From Flavobacterium endophyticum (lineage in GTDB: Bacteria > Bacteroidota > Bacteroidia > Flavobacteriales > Flavobacteriaceae): a stretch of DNA of 64,000 nucleotides. The DNA is taken from contig NZ_RBLC01000003.1 in the NCBI RefSeq assembly GCF_003634455.1, positions 248,001 through 312,000 of the forward strand, given 5' to 3'. This document shows, one piece after another, positions 44,850 through 53,408 of the stretch. Within the stretch, counting starts at the first letter, position 1. Every line of letters starts with the position of its first letter. The notes beneath the pieces were generated by a model, which was given only the letters and a program-made list of their open reading frames with translations, did not search any database and had not been told where the DNA came from. Position numbers and translations under genes: made by a program.

Positions 44850-45353
44850 ATGGAATTCAAGGAAGCAAAAAACAAATTCATTCAGACGTGGGGAGCATTA
44901 GGCTCACAATGGGGCATAAACAAAACGATGGCTCAAATTCATGCACTGCTGATGGTTTCTCCAGAACCGCTTTCTATGGAAGACATCATGGAAGAATTAT
45001 TGATTTCTAGAGGAAATGCCAGCATGAACCTCCGTGCCTTGATGGACTGGGGTATCGTGTACAAAGAATACAAATCGGGCGAACGAAAAGAATTTTTTAC
45101 AGCCGAAAAAGACCTAGATGAATTGGCCGTAAAAATTGCACAAGAAAGAAGCAAAAGAGAAATCAAGCCAGCCTTAAGAGTCTTAAAAGACGTCTCTTCT
45201 ATCAAAGGAAACGAAACCAAAGAAACAAAGCATTTTGTAGATCAGACCTCCAAACTATACGATTTTGTTTTAAAAGCCGACAATATGATTGACAAAGTAA
45301 CTGAGTTTAAAGACAATTGGATTGGCCGTTTGGTTATGAAAATCATGAAGTAA
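44850..45353 (+). CDS. GbsR/MarR-family transcriptional regulator
   Basis: A 167-residue winged-helix protein. N-terminal helix FIQTWGALGSQWGINKTMAQIHALLM, then LSMEDIMEELLISRGNASMNLRAL (helix-turn-helix) and the wing EYKSGERKEFFTA match the GbsR branch of MarR-like regulators, known in other species for osmoprotectant or membrane-stress genes. The C-terminal part is helical and ends in a basic tail. It is probably autoregulated through the TTTCA-N8-TGAAA dyad over its promoter and probably controls the DCC-epimerase pair downstream. Confidence 0.9.
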   Translation: MEFKEAKNKFIQTWGALGSQWGINKTMAQIHALLMVSPEPLSMEDIMEELLISRGNASMNLRALMDWGIVYKEYKSGERKEFFTAEKDLDELAVKIAQERSKREIKPALRVLKDVSSIKGNETKETKHFVDQTSKLYDFVLKADNMIDKVTEFKDNWIGRLVMKIMK

Positions 45354-45370
45354 AAAAATTTAATTAAAAG

Positions 45371-45388
45371 TTTCATTTTTTTCTGAAA
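45371..45388. promoter_or_regulatory. TTTCA-N8-TGAAA operator, copy 2
   Basis: Same half-sites and same 8-bp spacing as copy 1, also followed by GTTTAAAA, 41 bp upstream of the DCC-domain gene. No exact -7 box follows, so promoter strength may depend on regulation, or the gene may be read from upstream. Confidence 0.68.
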
Positions 45389-45429
45389 GTTTAAAATACT
45401 ATTATAACCATTAATCAAAACTATTGATT

Positions 45430-46257
45430 ATGAAAACACTTGAGCACCAAACCTTACTTTATGACGAAGACTGTCCGCTCTGTCAAGCCTATACAACAGG
45501 TTTTATAAAAGCAGGAATGTTGGATAAGAATGGCAAAAAACCTTTCTCAAAACTTACTGATGAAGAACACAGTTTCATTGATTTTAAAAGAGCTTCTAAT
45601 GAAATTGCTTTAGTCGATAACCAAAACAAAACCGTAACTTATGGAATCGACAGCTTGCTGAAAGTGATTGGAAATTCTTTTCCTTGGATGGAAAAAGTCG
45701 GAAACATTTCTCCAATAAAATACTTATTGAAAAAACTGTATTCATTTATCTCTTATAACCGAAAAGTAATTATTCCGAATAAAAAAACAGAACAGAATAT
45801 TTTGCAATGCATTCCAAGTTTTAATTACAAATACAGAATTATTTACATCCTTTTTGCAATAATCATTACGGCTTTCACGCTTTATAATTACTCAGGATTG
45901 TTTCAAGATTTACCAAAAGGGAATTTTAGCAGGGAAGCTATCTTAGCTTTCGGACAAATTATTTTTCAAAGCCCATTTCTATTAAAATTCGACAAAAAGA
46001 CTGTTCTAAATTATGTCGGAAATCTGATGACAGTTTCCCTATTTGGCTCTCTTCTTTTGACTCCGGTTTTACTGCTAAATCAATTCCTAGAAATCCCAGA
46101 AATTATAATTCTAAGCTGGTTCGCTATTACCGTTCTGCTGATGTTCATCGAACATTTCCGAAGAATTAAAATTCTACAACTCCCTCCCTATCTTTCTTAC
46201 ACTTGGGCAGTCTACAGGATTATTGCCTTAATTATCATCTTAAATTTATACGTATGA
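45430..46257 (+). CDS. DCC (DUF393) thiol-oxidoreductase-like membrane protein
   Basis: A 275-residue protein; the ATG at 45430 is chosen over an upstream TTG. The N-terminus has the DCC family motif LLYDEDCPLCQAYT with the CxxC pair, on a thioredoxin-like fold of about 120 residues. It is followed by about four membrane helices (YRIIYILFAIIITAFTLYNY, SLFGSLLLTPVLLLNQFLEI, IIILSWFAITVLLMFIEHF and a C-terminal helix). Predicted to face the membrane with an exposed dithiol; substrate unknown. It overlaps the epimerase gene by 4 bp (ATGA). Confidence 0.85.
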   Translation: MKTLEHQTLLYDEDCPLCQAYTTGFIKAGMLDKNGKKPFSKLTDEEHSFIDFKRASNEIALVDNQNKTVTYGIDSLLKVIGNSFPWMEKVGNISPIKYLLKKLYSFISYNRKVIIPNKKTEQNILQCIPSFNYKYRIIYILFAIIITAFTLYNYSGLFQDLPKGNFSREAILAFGQIIFQSPFLLKFDKKTVLNYVGNLMTVSLFGSLLLTPVLLLNQFLEIPEIIILSWFAITVLLMFIEHFRRIKILQLPPYLSYTWAVYRIIALIIILNLYV

Positions 46258-47159
46258 AAAAGCTTATAATCGCAGCAGGAACAGGATTCTTAGGCCAAGT
46301 TTTGGCGAATCATTTTAAAGATAAATTCAAAGAAATAATTATCCTTACCAGAGGAGATTCTAAAATAAAAGACGGCATCAACTATATAAAATGGAATGCC
46401 AAAACATTTTCTGGTTGGGAAAAAGAATTAGAAAATACCGACGTGCTTATTAATCTTGCAGGCAAATCTGTAGATTGTAGGTATACGGAAGAAAACAAAA
46501 AAGAGATTCTCGATTCAAGACTCGAAAGCACTCGCATTCTAAATCTTGCCGTTCTTCATTGTCAAAACCCTCCAAAACATTGGCTAAACTCTTCAACTTC
46601 CACAATATATAGGCATTCATTAGACAAACAAATGGATGAGGTCGATGGTGAAATCGGAGATGATTTTTCTATGAATGTTGCCAAATCTTGGGAAAAGGCT
46701 TTTTTTGAAACCGAAACGCCAACAACTAGAAAAACAGCGCTGAGAACTTCAATAGTATTAGGCAAAAAAGGAGGCGCATTTCTTCCTTTGAAAAATCTAG
46801 CGAAAATAGGTTTTGGAGGTAAACAAGGAAAAGGCAACCAATTTATCAGCTGGGTTCATGAAAAGGATTTTGCCAGGGCGTTAGAATTTATTCTTGAAAA
46901 AGAATTGACCGGAGTCGTAAATATTGTTTCTCCAAAACCGATTCGAAATGCTTCTTTTATGAAAGCACTTCGCAAAAGTTTAGGCATTCCAGCCGGAATT
47001 CCGATTAATGAAAAGCTTTTGAAATTTGGAGCAAAAATCATTGGTACCGAAACAGAATTAGTATTAAAAAGCAGAAATGTAATTCCGAAACGATTATTAG
47101 AAAATGGTTTTGAGTTTGAATTTGGAGATTTGGAAATGGCTTTAAAGAATTTAAAATAA
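46254..47159 (+). CDS. SDR39U1/TIGR01777-type NAD-dependent epimerase
   Basis: A 301-residue extended short-chain dehydrogenase/reductase. The start is the ATG overlapping the DCC stop codon. The nucleotide-binding motif is AAGTGFLGQVLANHF (Ala replaces the first Gly of GGTGFLG); also NLAGKSVDCRYTEENK, SSTSTIYRHS and RTSIVLGKKGGAFLPL. The C-terminal DUF1731-like tail (IPAGIPINEKLLKFGAKIIGTETEL) is complete. The family is homologous to sugar epimerases, but the substrate is not known. Co-expressed with the DCC protein and probably under the GbsR-like regulator. Confidence 0.9.
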   Translation: MKKLIIAAGTGFLGQVLANHFKDKFKEIIILTRGDSKIKDGINYIKWNAKTFSGWEKELENTDVLINLAGKSVDCRYTEENKKEILDSRLESTRILNLAVLHCQNPPKHWLNSSTSTIYRHSLDKQMDEVDGEIGDDFSMNVAKSWEKAFFETETPTTRKTALRTSIVLGKKGGAFLPLKNLAKIGFGGKQGKGNQFISWVHEKDFARALEFILEKELTGVVNIVSPKPIRNASFMKALRKSLGIPAGIPINEKLLKFGAKIIGTETELVLKSRNVIPKRLLENGFEFEFGDLEMALKNLK

Positions 47160-47161
47160 CC

Positions 47162-47193
47162 AACCCTGACAGCGTTGAAACGCTGTCAGGGTT
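47162..47193. repeat. Perfect 13-bp palindrome between convergent genes
   Basis: AACCCTGACAGCG (47162-47174) and CGCTGTCAGGGTT (47181-47193) around a 6-nt loop. There is no T-run. It can act as a terminator for both flanking genes, but its form also resembles dispersed palindromic repeats found in Flavobacterium intergenic regions. Confidence 0.7.
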
Positions 47194-47200
47194 ATAACAA

Positions 47201-48010
47201 TCAAACCAAATAAATCATCCCTAACCAAAAAATCGGAATACTTTCCACCCAAAAAGAAGTATAATATTTCGAACGATTTTGATTTGCAAATAGCATAAAA
47301 AGAGCAGTCGTAATAACCAAAATAGCATTGACAAAAAGCTGGTTAATATCGATTGTGCTTTTCAAAAACTCCAAGAAATAAAGCGGAATAAGTATAAGTA
47401 TTCCTAAGATTTTGGTTTTTTCCACTCCTATTCTTTGAGGTACGGTTTTCAGAGCAGGATCATCTGTTTTCAAGTCGATGATTTCAAATATCAGAATTAG
47501 GCTGATGACTAATAAAAATCGCTGGCAGCATTTGAGAATTACATCTGAAAAGACTTCGGTTCCTGCGTTCAGCAAAGGCAGCAAAGTGGTAACGCCAGAC
47601 CAGCAAATAGCTACGATATAAATCTTGACACCGCTCCAATTCCGTATATTTTTTTTCTTCGAAAAAACGGGAACCGTATACAAAAATGTCAGTCCAAAGA
47701 AGATTATCGCAGTTATCTGAGTAACACTGCCCAAACAAAAAAAGAAAAAAGCAGTAGTCAAAAGCGAAATAACGCTCACTATTGCAATCGCTTTTAATTC
47801 AAATCGTAATGGCTTTTTATTCCGAAAAAAATCTTCGTATTTGATAAAGTTATATCCGAAAATTGTTCCAAAAAACGCAAAGCCGGCCATCGGTAAATCA
47901 AAGCTATTTTGGAACATGTGATTGGTCATCAGAACCAGCGACAGAACAGCAACAGCTACATGGATGCTTCCATTTATATAAAAATCAAATAGTCGTCTGA
48001 TAGCCTGCAT
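47201..48010 (-). CDS. UbiA-like membrane prenyltransferase homologue
   Basis: A 269-residue membrane protein with about eight helices. The first loop has NFIKYEDFFRNK where UbiA members carry NDxxDxxxD, and a second loop IIDLKTDDPALKTVPQRIG fits the family's second Asp motif. The first Asp motif is weaker than in true UbiA, MenA or heme O synthases, so the enzyme is atypical or has another substrate. Convergent with the epimerase and divergent from gcvP. Confidence 0.75.
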   Translation of the reverse strand: MQAIRRLFDFYINGSIHVAVAVLSLVLMTNHMFQNSFDLPMAGFAFFGTIFGYNFIKYEDFFRNKKPLRFELKAIAIVSVISLLTTAFFFFCLGSVTQITAIIFFGLTFLYTVPVFSKKKNIRNWSGVKIYIVAICWSGVTTLLPLLNAGTEVFSDVILKCCQRFLLVISLILIFEIIDLKTDDPALKTVPQRIGVEKTKILGILILIPLYFLEFLKSTIDINQLFVNAILVITTALFMLFANQNRSKYYTSFWVESIPIFWLGMIYLV

Positions 48011-48014
48011 ACTG

Positions 48015-48022
48015 CAAAAATA
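48015..48022 (-). promoter_or_regulatory. -7 box of the UbiA-like gene, leaderless-type
   Basis: TATTTTTG on the minus strand, an exact match 4 nt upstream of the ATG, which implies a leaderless message. Confidence 0.5.
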
Positions 48023-48108
48023 ACGAAACTGTTAACAACACGGTATTTTCGTTGAAAATTTCCTAAAAAAACCATGTTAAAAAAGGATTTATTTTTGAGA
48101 TTAATAAG

Positions 48109-48116
48109 TACTTTTG
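48109..48116 (+). promoter_or_regulatory. -7 promoter box of gcvP
   Basis: TACTTTTG, an exact match 31 nt before the ATG at 48148. No glycine riboswitch fold is apparent in the short leader. Confidence 0.55.
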
Positions 48117-48147
48117 TGCCACAAAAAACAACCCACTACAATATTAT

Positions 48148-50997
48148 ATGAAAACAGATGCTTTTGCTTTAAGACATATCGGTCCGAGAGAAAACGATTT
48201 GCAGCACATGCTGAAAACTATTGGTGTTGAATCAATTGACCAGTTGATTTATGAAACGCTTCCGGATGATATCCGTCTAAAAGCGCCATTGAATTTAGAA
48301 CCAGCAATGACTGAATATGAATATTTGAATCACATTCAGAAATTAGGAAATAAAAATAAAGTATTCAAATCATATATTGGTTTGGGTTATCATCCAGCTA
48401 TCGTTCCTGCGGCTATCCAAAGAAATGTTTTTGAAAATCCAGGATGGTACACGGCATATACGCCGTACCAAGCTGAAATCGCACAAGGCCGTTTAGAAGC
48501 TTTATTGAATTACCAAACGACTGTTATCGAATTGACAGGAATGGAAATTGCCAACGCTTCTTTACTTGACGAAGGAACTGCCGCTGCAGAAGCTATGGCG
48601 TTGCTTTTCGACGTAAGAACACGCGACCAAAAGAAAAACAATACAAACAAATTCTTCGTTTCTGAAGAAATATTGCCACAGACTTTATCAGTCCTACAAA
48701 CTCGTTCGACTCCAATTGGCGTAGAATTAGTTATCGGAAACCATGAAGAATTTACTTTCGGAAATGATTTCTTTGGAGCTATTCTTCAATACCCAGGTAA
48801 ATTTGGACAAGTCTATGATTACGCTGGATTTATTTCTCAAGCAAAATCAAACGAAATAAAAGTAGCCGTTGCTGCTGACATCTTAAGCTTGGTAAAATTA
48901 ACTTCTCCTGGTGAATTGGGAGCTGATGTAGTTGTTGGAACAACGCAACGTTTCGGAATTCCGATGGGTTATGGCGGCCCACACGCAGCTTATTTTGCTA
49001 CAAAAGAAGAATACAAAAGAAGCATGCCGGGAAGAATCATCGGCGTGACTGTTGATACGAACGGAAACCGTGCACTTCGTATGGCTTTGCAGACTCGTGA
49101 ACAGCATATCAAACGCGAAAAAGCAACTTCAAATATTTGTACGGCTCAAGTACTTTTGGCTGTTATGGCCGGAATGTATGCAGTATATCACGGTCCAAAA
49201 GGATTGGAATATATCGCCGACAAAGTTCATGCTTCGGCAGTAACTACAGCAGAAGCCTTGAATAAAATCGGAATTACCCAAACGAACACTTCTTTCTTCG
49301 ACACGATTGTCGTGAAAGCAGATGCTCAAAAAGTAAAAGCGATTGCCGAGAAAAACGAATTCAATTTCTATTATATCGATAACGAAACGGTTTCCATTTC
49401 ATTTAACGAAACAACCAGTTTGGCAGATATCAACACGATTGTGGCTATTTTTGCTGAAGCTGCAGGAAAAGAAACTGTGAAAGTAACCGAATTAGCTACA
49501 CAAATCAGCTACCAAGAAAGCTTAAACAGAACAAGTACTTTCTTGACACACGAGGTTTTCAACAAACACCATTCGGAAACAGCTTTAATGCGTTACATCA
49601 AAATGCTGGAAAGAAAAGATTTGGCTTTGAACCACTCGATGATTTCATTAGGATCTTGTACGATGAAATTGAACGCTGCAGCAGAAATGCTGCCGCTAAG
49701 CATGGCAAATTGGAATAACATTCACCCATTTGCTCCAGTAGAACAAGCGGAAGGATACCAAATCATGCTTAAAAAATTAGAAGAGCAGTTAAACGTTGTG
49801 ACTGGTTTTGCCGGAACAACTTTACAGCCTAATTCTGGTGCTCAAGGCGAATATGCAGGTTTGATGGTTATTCGTGCGTACCACCAGTCAAGAGGCGAAT
49901 CACACAGAAATATCGCTTTGATTCCAGCTTCGGCTCATGGAACAAACCCAGCAACGGCAACAATGGCAGGAATGCATGTTGTGGTAACAAAAACATCTGA
50001 AAACGGAAATATTGACGTTGAAGATTTAAGAGCAAAAGCAATTCAATATAAAGATAACTTGGCGTGTTTGATGGTAACTTATCCATCGACTCACGGGGTA
50101 TACGAAGCATCTATTATTGAGGTGACAAAAATTATCCATGAAAATGGAGGTCAAGTTTATATGGACGGTGCCAACATGAATGCACAAGTTGGATTGACAA
50201 ACCCAGCAACTATTGGTGCTGATGTTTGCCACTTGAACCTACATAAAACGTTTGCTATCCCTCACGGAGGTGGCGGACCTGGAGTTGGACCGATCTGTGT
50301 TGCAAAACACTTGGTAGAATTCTTGCCAACAAATCCAGTAATTGCAACAGGAGGCGACAACGCAATCACGGCAATTTCTGCAGCACCTTGGGGTTCTGCT
50401 TTGGTTTGCTTGATTTCTTACGGATACATCACAATGCTTGGTGCTGAAGGCTTGACAAGCTCAACACATCATGCTATTTTGAATGCCAATTATATCAAAG
50501 AAAGATTAAACGGTCATTATGCGACTTTATATTCTGGAGAAATGGGACGTGCGGCTCACGAAATGATTATCGAATGTCGTCCGTTTAAAGAAAAAGGAAT
50601 TGAAGTAACAGACATCGCAAAACGTTTGATGGATTACGGCTTCCATGCTCCGACAGTTTCTTTCCCTGTAGCTGGAACTTTGATGATTGAGCCAACAGAA
50701 AGCGAAAACTTAGAAGAATTAGACCGTTTCTGCGATGCGATGATTTCCATCAGAAAAGAAATCGAGAACGCTTCTGCAGACGACAAAAATAACGTCTTGA
50801 AAAATTCTCCTCATACATTGGCAATGCTAACGGCGGACACTTGGGATTTTCCATACACAAGGGAAGACGCAGCTTTCCCATTAGAATATATTGCTGAGAA
50901 TAAATTCTGGCCATCAGTTCGTAGGGTTGATGATGCTTATGGAGACAGAAATTTAGTTTGTTCTTGTGCTCCGATAGAAGCTTATATGGAAAGTTAA
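48148..50997 (+). CDS. gcvP: Glycine dehydrogenase (decarboxylating), P protein
   Basis: The PLP-dependent decarboxylase subunit of the glycine cleavage system. The 949-residue, single-chain (homodimeric) form is complete, from FALRHIGPRENDLQHML to the C-terminal VCSCAPIEAYMES. The PLP-binding lysine is K700 in NLHKTFAIPHGGGGPGVGPI. Other landmarks are YTAYTPYQAEIAQGRLE, GVTVDTNGNRALRMALQTRE and SLGSCTMKLNAAAEM. gcvT and gcvH are not adjacent, as is common in Bacteroidota. Monocistronic, with its own promoter and terminator. Confidence 0.98.
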   Translation: MKTDAFALRHIGPRENDLQHMLKTIGVESIDQLIYETLPDDIRLKAPLNLEPAMTEYEYLNHIQKLGNKNKVFKSYIGLGYHPAIVPAAIQRNVFENPGWYTAYTPYQAEIAQGRLEALLNYQTTVIELTGMEIANASLLDEGTAAAEAMALLFDVRTRDQKKNNTNKFFVSEEILPQTLSVLQTRSTPIGVELVIGNHEEFTFGNDFFGAILQYPGKFGQVYDYAGFISQAKSNEIKVAVAADILSLVKLTSPGELGADVVVGTTQRFGIPMGYGGPHAAYFATKEEYKRSMPGRIIGVTVDTNGNRALRMALQTREQHIKREKATSNICTAQVLLAVMAGMYAVYHGPKGLEYIADKVHASAVTTAEALNKIGITQTNTSFFDTIVVKADAQKVKAIAEKNEFNFYYIDNETVSISFNETTSLADINTIVAIFAEAAGKETVKVTELATQISYQESLNRTSTFLTHEVFNKHHSETALMRYIKMLERKDLALNHSMISLGSCTMKLNAAAEMLPLSMANWNNIHPFAPVEQAEGYQIMLKKLEEQLNVVTGFAGTTLQPNSGAQGEYAGLMVIRAYHQSRGESHRNIALIPASAHGTNPATATMAGMHVVVTKTSENGNIDVEDLRAKAIQYKDNLACLMVTYPSTHGVYEASIIEVTKIIHENGGQVYMDGANMNAQVGLTNPATIGADVCHLNLHKTFAIPHGGGGPGVGPICVAKHLVEFLPTNPVIATGGDNAITAISAAPWGSALVCLISYGYITMLGAEGLTSSTHHAILNANYIKERLNGHYATLYSGEMGRAAHEMIIECRPFKEKGIEVTDIAKRLMDYGFHAPTVSFPVAGTLMIEPTESENLEELDRFCDAMISIRKEIENASADDKNNVLKNSPHTLAMLTADTWDFPYTREDAAFPLEYIAENKFWPSVRRVDDAYGDRNLVCSCAPIEAYMES

Positions 50998-51016
50998 TTC
51001 CTTAAAATAGATCGAT

Positions 51017-51052
51017 AAAAACCGATAGTTTTAAAATCTATCGGTTTTTTTT
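51017..51052 (+). terminator. Terminator of gcvP
   Basis: AAAACCGATAG (51017-51028 region) and CTATCGGTTTT (51038-51048) with a T-run. Confidence 0.85.
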
Positions 51053-51080
51053 ATATCTGAACATAAAAAATTACAGCATA

Positions 51081-51109
51081 AAAAAATGCCCCGACTTCTC
51101 GAGGCATTT
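51081..51109 (-). terminator. Terminator of the 51131-51655 gene
   Basis: AAATGCC-C-CGA (51084-51094) pairs with TCG-A-GGCATTT (51099-51109), one mismatch, CTTC loop. The A-run on its left gives T's on the minus strand. Confidence 0.75.
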
Positions 51110-51130
51110 GATTTATTAAGAAAACTTATA

Positions 51131-51655
51131 TTAGTATTTGTAAGCTACTCCTTTTTTGATAGCTTGAGAGCCGCCTAATGAATTTGAACTAGCTCCAACA
51201 GTAGTCTTGTCAGCAGTTAATAAAATAAAAGGACATCCAAGTTTGGCTGCTTCCATTTTTAGTTTTTTCTCTGCTTTTTTATCTCCTGTATTTCCTGTTT
51301 GGAAGTTAATTAGACCTGTTTTTCCTCTAACTTCTTCACCTTTTTTCAATCCAGCGATATACGATTTTTCTTCTAGGATTACGACTTTTTCCCAATCTTT
51401 TTCAGAGTTCACAATAATTTTTTCAGAAACCTCTTCTACTCTTCCGCTTTTTCCGTAAACGATTTTTTCAATGGCATACTTACCAATAGAATTTTCTGCA
51501 TCTTCACCATCATATTTAAACACGATAACATATTCATCCAAGCGGATTACTTTTCCATTAACAGTTTCTCCATTGTGCTTGAAGATTTTGTCAGTCTGTG
51601 CAAAAATTAATGAAGAGGTCATTAACAACATCAGTAATAAAATACTTTTTTTCAT
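51131..51655 (-). CDS. Small exported protein of unknown function
   Basis: A 174-residue protein; the ATG at 51655 is chosen because it opens a clear signal peptide (MKKSILLLMLLMTSSLIFAQ), whereas the longer frame does not. The mature part starts with an SH3-like or CarD-like beta segment (DKIFKHNGETVNGKVIRLDEYVIVFKY), followed by a linker (NTGDKKAEKKLKMEAAKLGCPFILL) and a Gly/Ser-rich tail. No named family recognised. Single gene. Confidence 0.75.
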   Translation of the reverse strand: MKKSILLLMLLMTSSLIFAQTDKIFKHNGETVNGKVIRLDEYVIVFKYDGEDAENSIGKYAIEKIVYGKSGRVEEVSEKIIVNSEKDWEKVVILEEKSYIAGLKKGEEVRGKTGLINFQTGNTGDKKAEKKLKMEAAKLGCPFILLTADKTTVGASSNSLGGSQAIKKGVAYKY

Positions 51656-51685
51656 TTTTTCTAAGTTAATTGTTGATTTTGGCGC

Positions 51686-51693
51686 CAAATATA
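51686..51693 (-). promoter_or_regulatory. -7 promoter box of the small exported protein gene
   Basis: TATATTTG on the minus strand, an exact match 30 nt upstream of the ATG at 51655. The box lies inside the longer open frame and supports the shorter start. Confidence 0.5.
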
Positions 51694-51774
51694 ACATTTT
51701 TACTTACAAAAAAAACATAATTTGTTTTTTAATCCTCAAGATATTAACCTAATTTTAAACTTTTCCGAAATAAC

Positions 51775-52152
51775 ATGATAAAAGATATTGAAAATCGTGA
51801 GGATTTAGTAATGTTAATGTCCAAATTCTACAATAAACTACTTAAAGACAACACGATAAGCTACTTATTTACTGACATCGCCAAAATAAACCTTGAAGAA
51901 CATCTTCCTATTATTACAGATTTCTGGAACCTGAGCTTGTTTGGCAAAGGCAATTATAAAAATAACGTACTCCAACTTCACTTAGACCTCAATAAAAAGT
52001 CAAATTTAACGCCTGAACACTTCAAAACATGGCTTGCTACCTTTAATTTGACTGTTGATGAAAACTTTTCAGGAGAAAATTCGGAACGGATTAAAACCAA
52101 AGCTTTATCCATTTCGACCGTTATGCAGATTAAATTACACAAATCAGCATAA
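51775..52152 (+). CDS. Group III truncated hemoglobin
   Basis: A 125-residue globin of the 2-over-2 fold, group III. It has the N-terminal helix LVMLMSKFYNKLLKDNTISYLF, then LEEHLPIITDFWNLSLFG and the proximal haem His69 in VLQLHLDLN, followed by LTPEHFKTWLATF. Group III members lack the Gly-Gly motifs of groups I and II, as here. Proposed roles are oxygen, NO or peroxide chemistry; none is shown by context. Confidence 0.9.
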   Translation: MIKDIENREDLVMLMSKFYNKLLKDNTISYLFTDIAKINLEEHLPIITDFWNLSLFGKGNYKNNVLQLHLDLNKKSNLTPEHFKTWLATFNLTVDENFSGENSERIKTKALSISTVMQIKLHKSA

Positions 52153-52277
52153 AATAAAAGCATATCATTAATATTCTTTCAAAAAAATGACGATATCATA
52201 ATTATATGCATGCATAGCATTTTTTGTTGTCGGCCCATTAATTTTTAATACATTAGCATAATCTATAAACTTTCAAG

Positions 52278-53336
52278 ATGAATATAAAAATAATTGGTTC
52301 TGGCAGTTACATTCCAGAAATCAAAATAACAAACCAAGATTTTGATAAGCATGTTTTTCTAAGTGAAGATGGAACGCCTTTGTCTCATTCTACAGAAGTC
52401 ATTATTGGAAAATTTAAAGATATTACCGGAATAGAAGAACGTCGTTATGTCGACAACGAATTGCTTGCTTCCGACATCGCTTTTTTGGCATCACAACGTG
52501 CCATAGAAGATGCAAAAATTGACCCTGAAACAATTGACTATATCATACTTGCGCATAATTTTGGAGATGTAAAACACGGCAAAATTCAGTCAGACATGAT
52601 TCCGAGTTTGGCCTCAAGAGTCAAACATAGGCTTCAGATTAAAAATCCGAAATGCGTGGCCTATGATATTCTTTTCGGATGTCCGGGATGGATTGAAGGT
52701 ACGCTCCAAGCTAACGCTTACATCAAATCAGGAATGGCCAAACGCTGCCTTGTGATTGGAGCTGAAACGCTTTCAAGAGTTATCGATCCGCATGATCGTG
52801 ATTCGATGATTTATGCCGATGGTGCCGGAGCGACCATTGTAGAAGGCACGGAAGATAGCGAAGGAATATTATCGTATGAAAGCGCCACATTTGCATATGA
52901 AGAAGCCAACTACTTGTATTTTGGAGAATCCTATAATAAAGATTTGGATCCAGACGTACGTTATATCAAAATGTTCGGCCGTAAAATCTATGAATTTGCA
53001 TTGAGCCAAGTTCCCTGTGCCATGAAGAGCTGCCTTGAGAAAAGCGGTATTGATATTTCTGAAGTCAAAAAGATTCTTATACATCAGGCCAACGAAAAAA
53101 TGGACGAGGCAATAATTCACCGATTTTATAAATTATTTCAGCAAACGCCGCCCAAAGACATTATGCCAATGAGCATCCATAAATTTGGCAATAGCAGCGT
53201 TGCAACAGTCCCAACCTTATACGACCTTTTAATGAAAGGAAAAATCGAAAATCAGAAACTTCATAAGGGAGATGTTATTATCTTTGCATCCGTTGGCGCA
53301 GGAATGAATGTCAACGCATTTACTTATAGACTATAA
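52278..53336 (+). CDS. 3-oxoacyl-ACP synthase III (KASIII) family enzyme
   Basis: A 352-residue condensing enzyme of the thiolase fold. The catalytic triad is complete: Cys135 in ILFGCPGWIEG, His269 in LIHQANEKMDEA and Asn at about 305 in HKFGNSSVATVPTLYD. The N-terminus (IKIIGSGSYIPEIKITNQDF) and GAGMN at the end fit FabH-like proteins. The sequence CPG near the active site and the insertion HNFGDVKHGKIQSDMIPSLA differ from textbook FabH, so it may be a Bacteroidota-specific KASIII rather than the primer enzyme of fatty-acid synthesis. Confidence 0.92.
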   Translation: MNIKIIGSGSYIPEIKITNQDFDKHVFLSEDGTPLSHSTEVIIGKFKDITGIEERRYVDNELLASDIAFLASQRAIEDAKIDPETIDYIILAHNFGDVKHGKIQSDMIPSLASRVKHRLQIKNPKCVAYDILFGCPGWIEGTLQANAYIKSGMAKRCLVIGAETLSRVIDPHDRDSMIYADGAGATIVEGTEDSEGILSYESATFAYEEANYLYFGESYNKDLDPDVRYIKMFGRKIYEFALSQVPCAMKSCLEKSGIDISEVKKILIHQANEKMDEAIIHRFYKLFQQTPPKDIMPMSIHKFGNSSVATVPTLYDLLMKGKIENQKLHKGDVIIFASVGAGMNVNAFTYRL

Positions 53337-53350
53337 AAAGTTCCAGTTTC

Positions 53351-53393
53351 AGGTTTCAAGCTGTCATTGCAATACTTTGAAAACTTGAAACCT
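53351..53393. repeat. Inverted repeat AGGTTTCAAG/CTTGAAACCT with flanking direct copies
   Basis: A perfect 10-bp inverted repeat (53351-53360 and 53384-53393) with extra CTTGAAAC/GTTTCA copies on either side (53346-53405). It lies between the KASIII-like gene and a methyltransferase gene and looks like a dispersed Flavobacterium intergenic repeat. No T-run. Confidence 0.55.
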
Positions 53394-53408
53394 TAAACTT
53401 GAAACACG

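Noticed and set aside
45424..46257. Longer starts at 45424 and 46203 for the DCC and epimerase genes
   Set aside because: The DCC frame would begin with TTG two codons before a good ATG, and the epimerase extension lies inside the DCC gene and lacks the family N-terminus.
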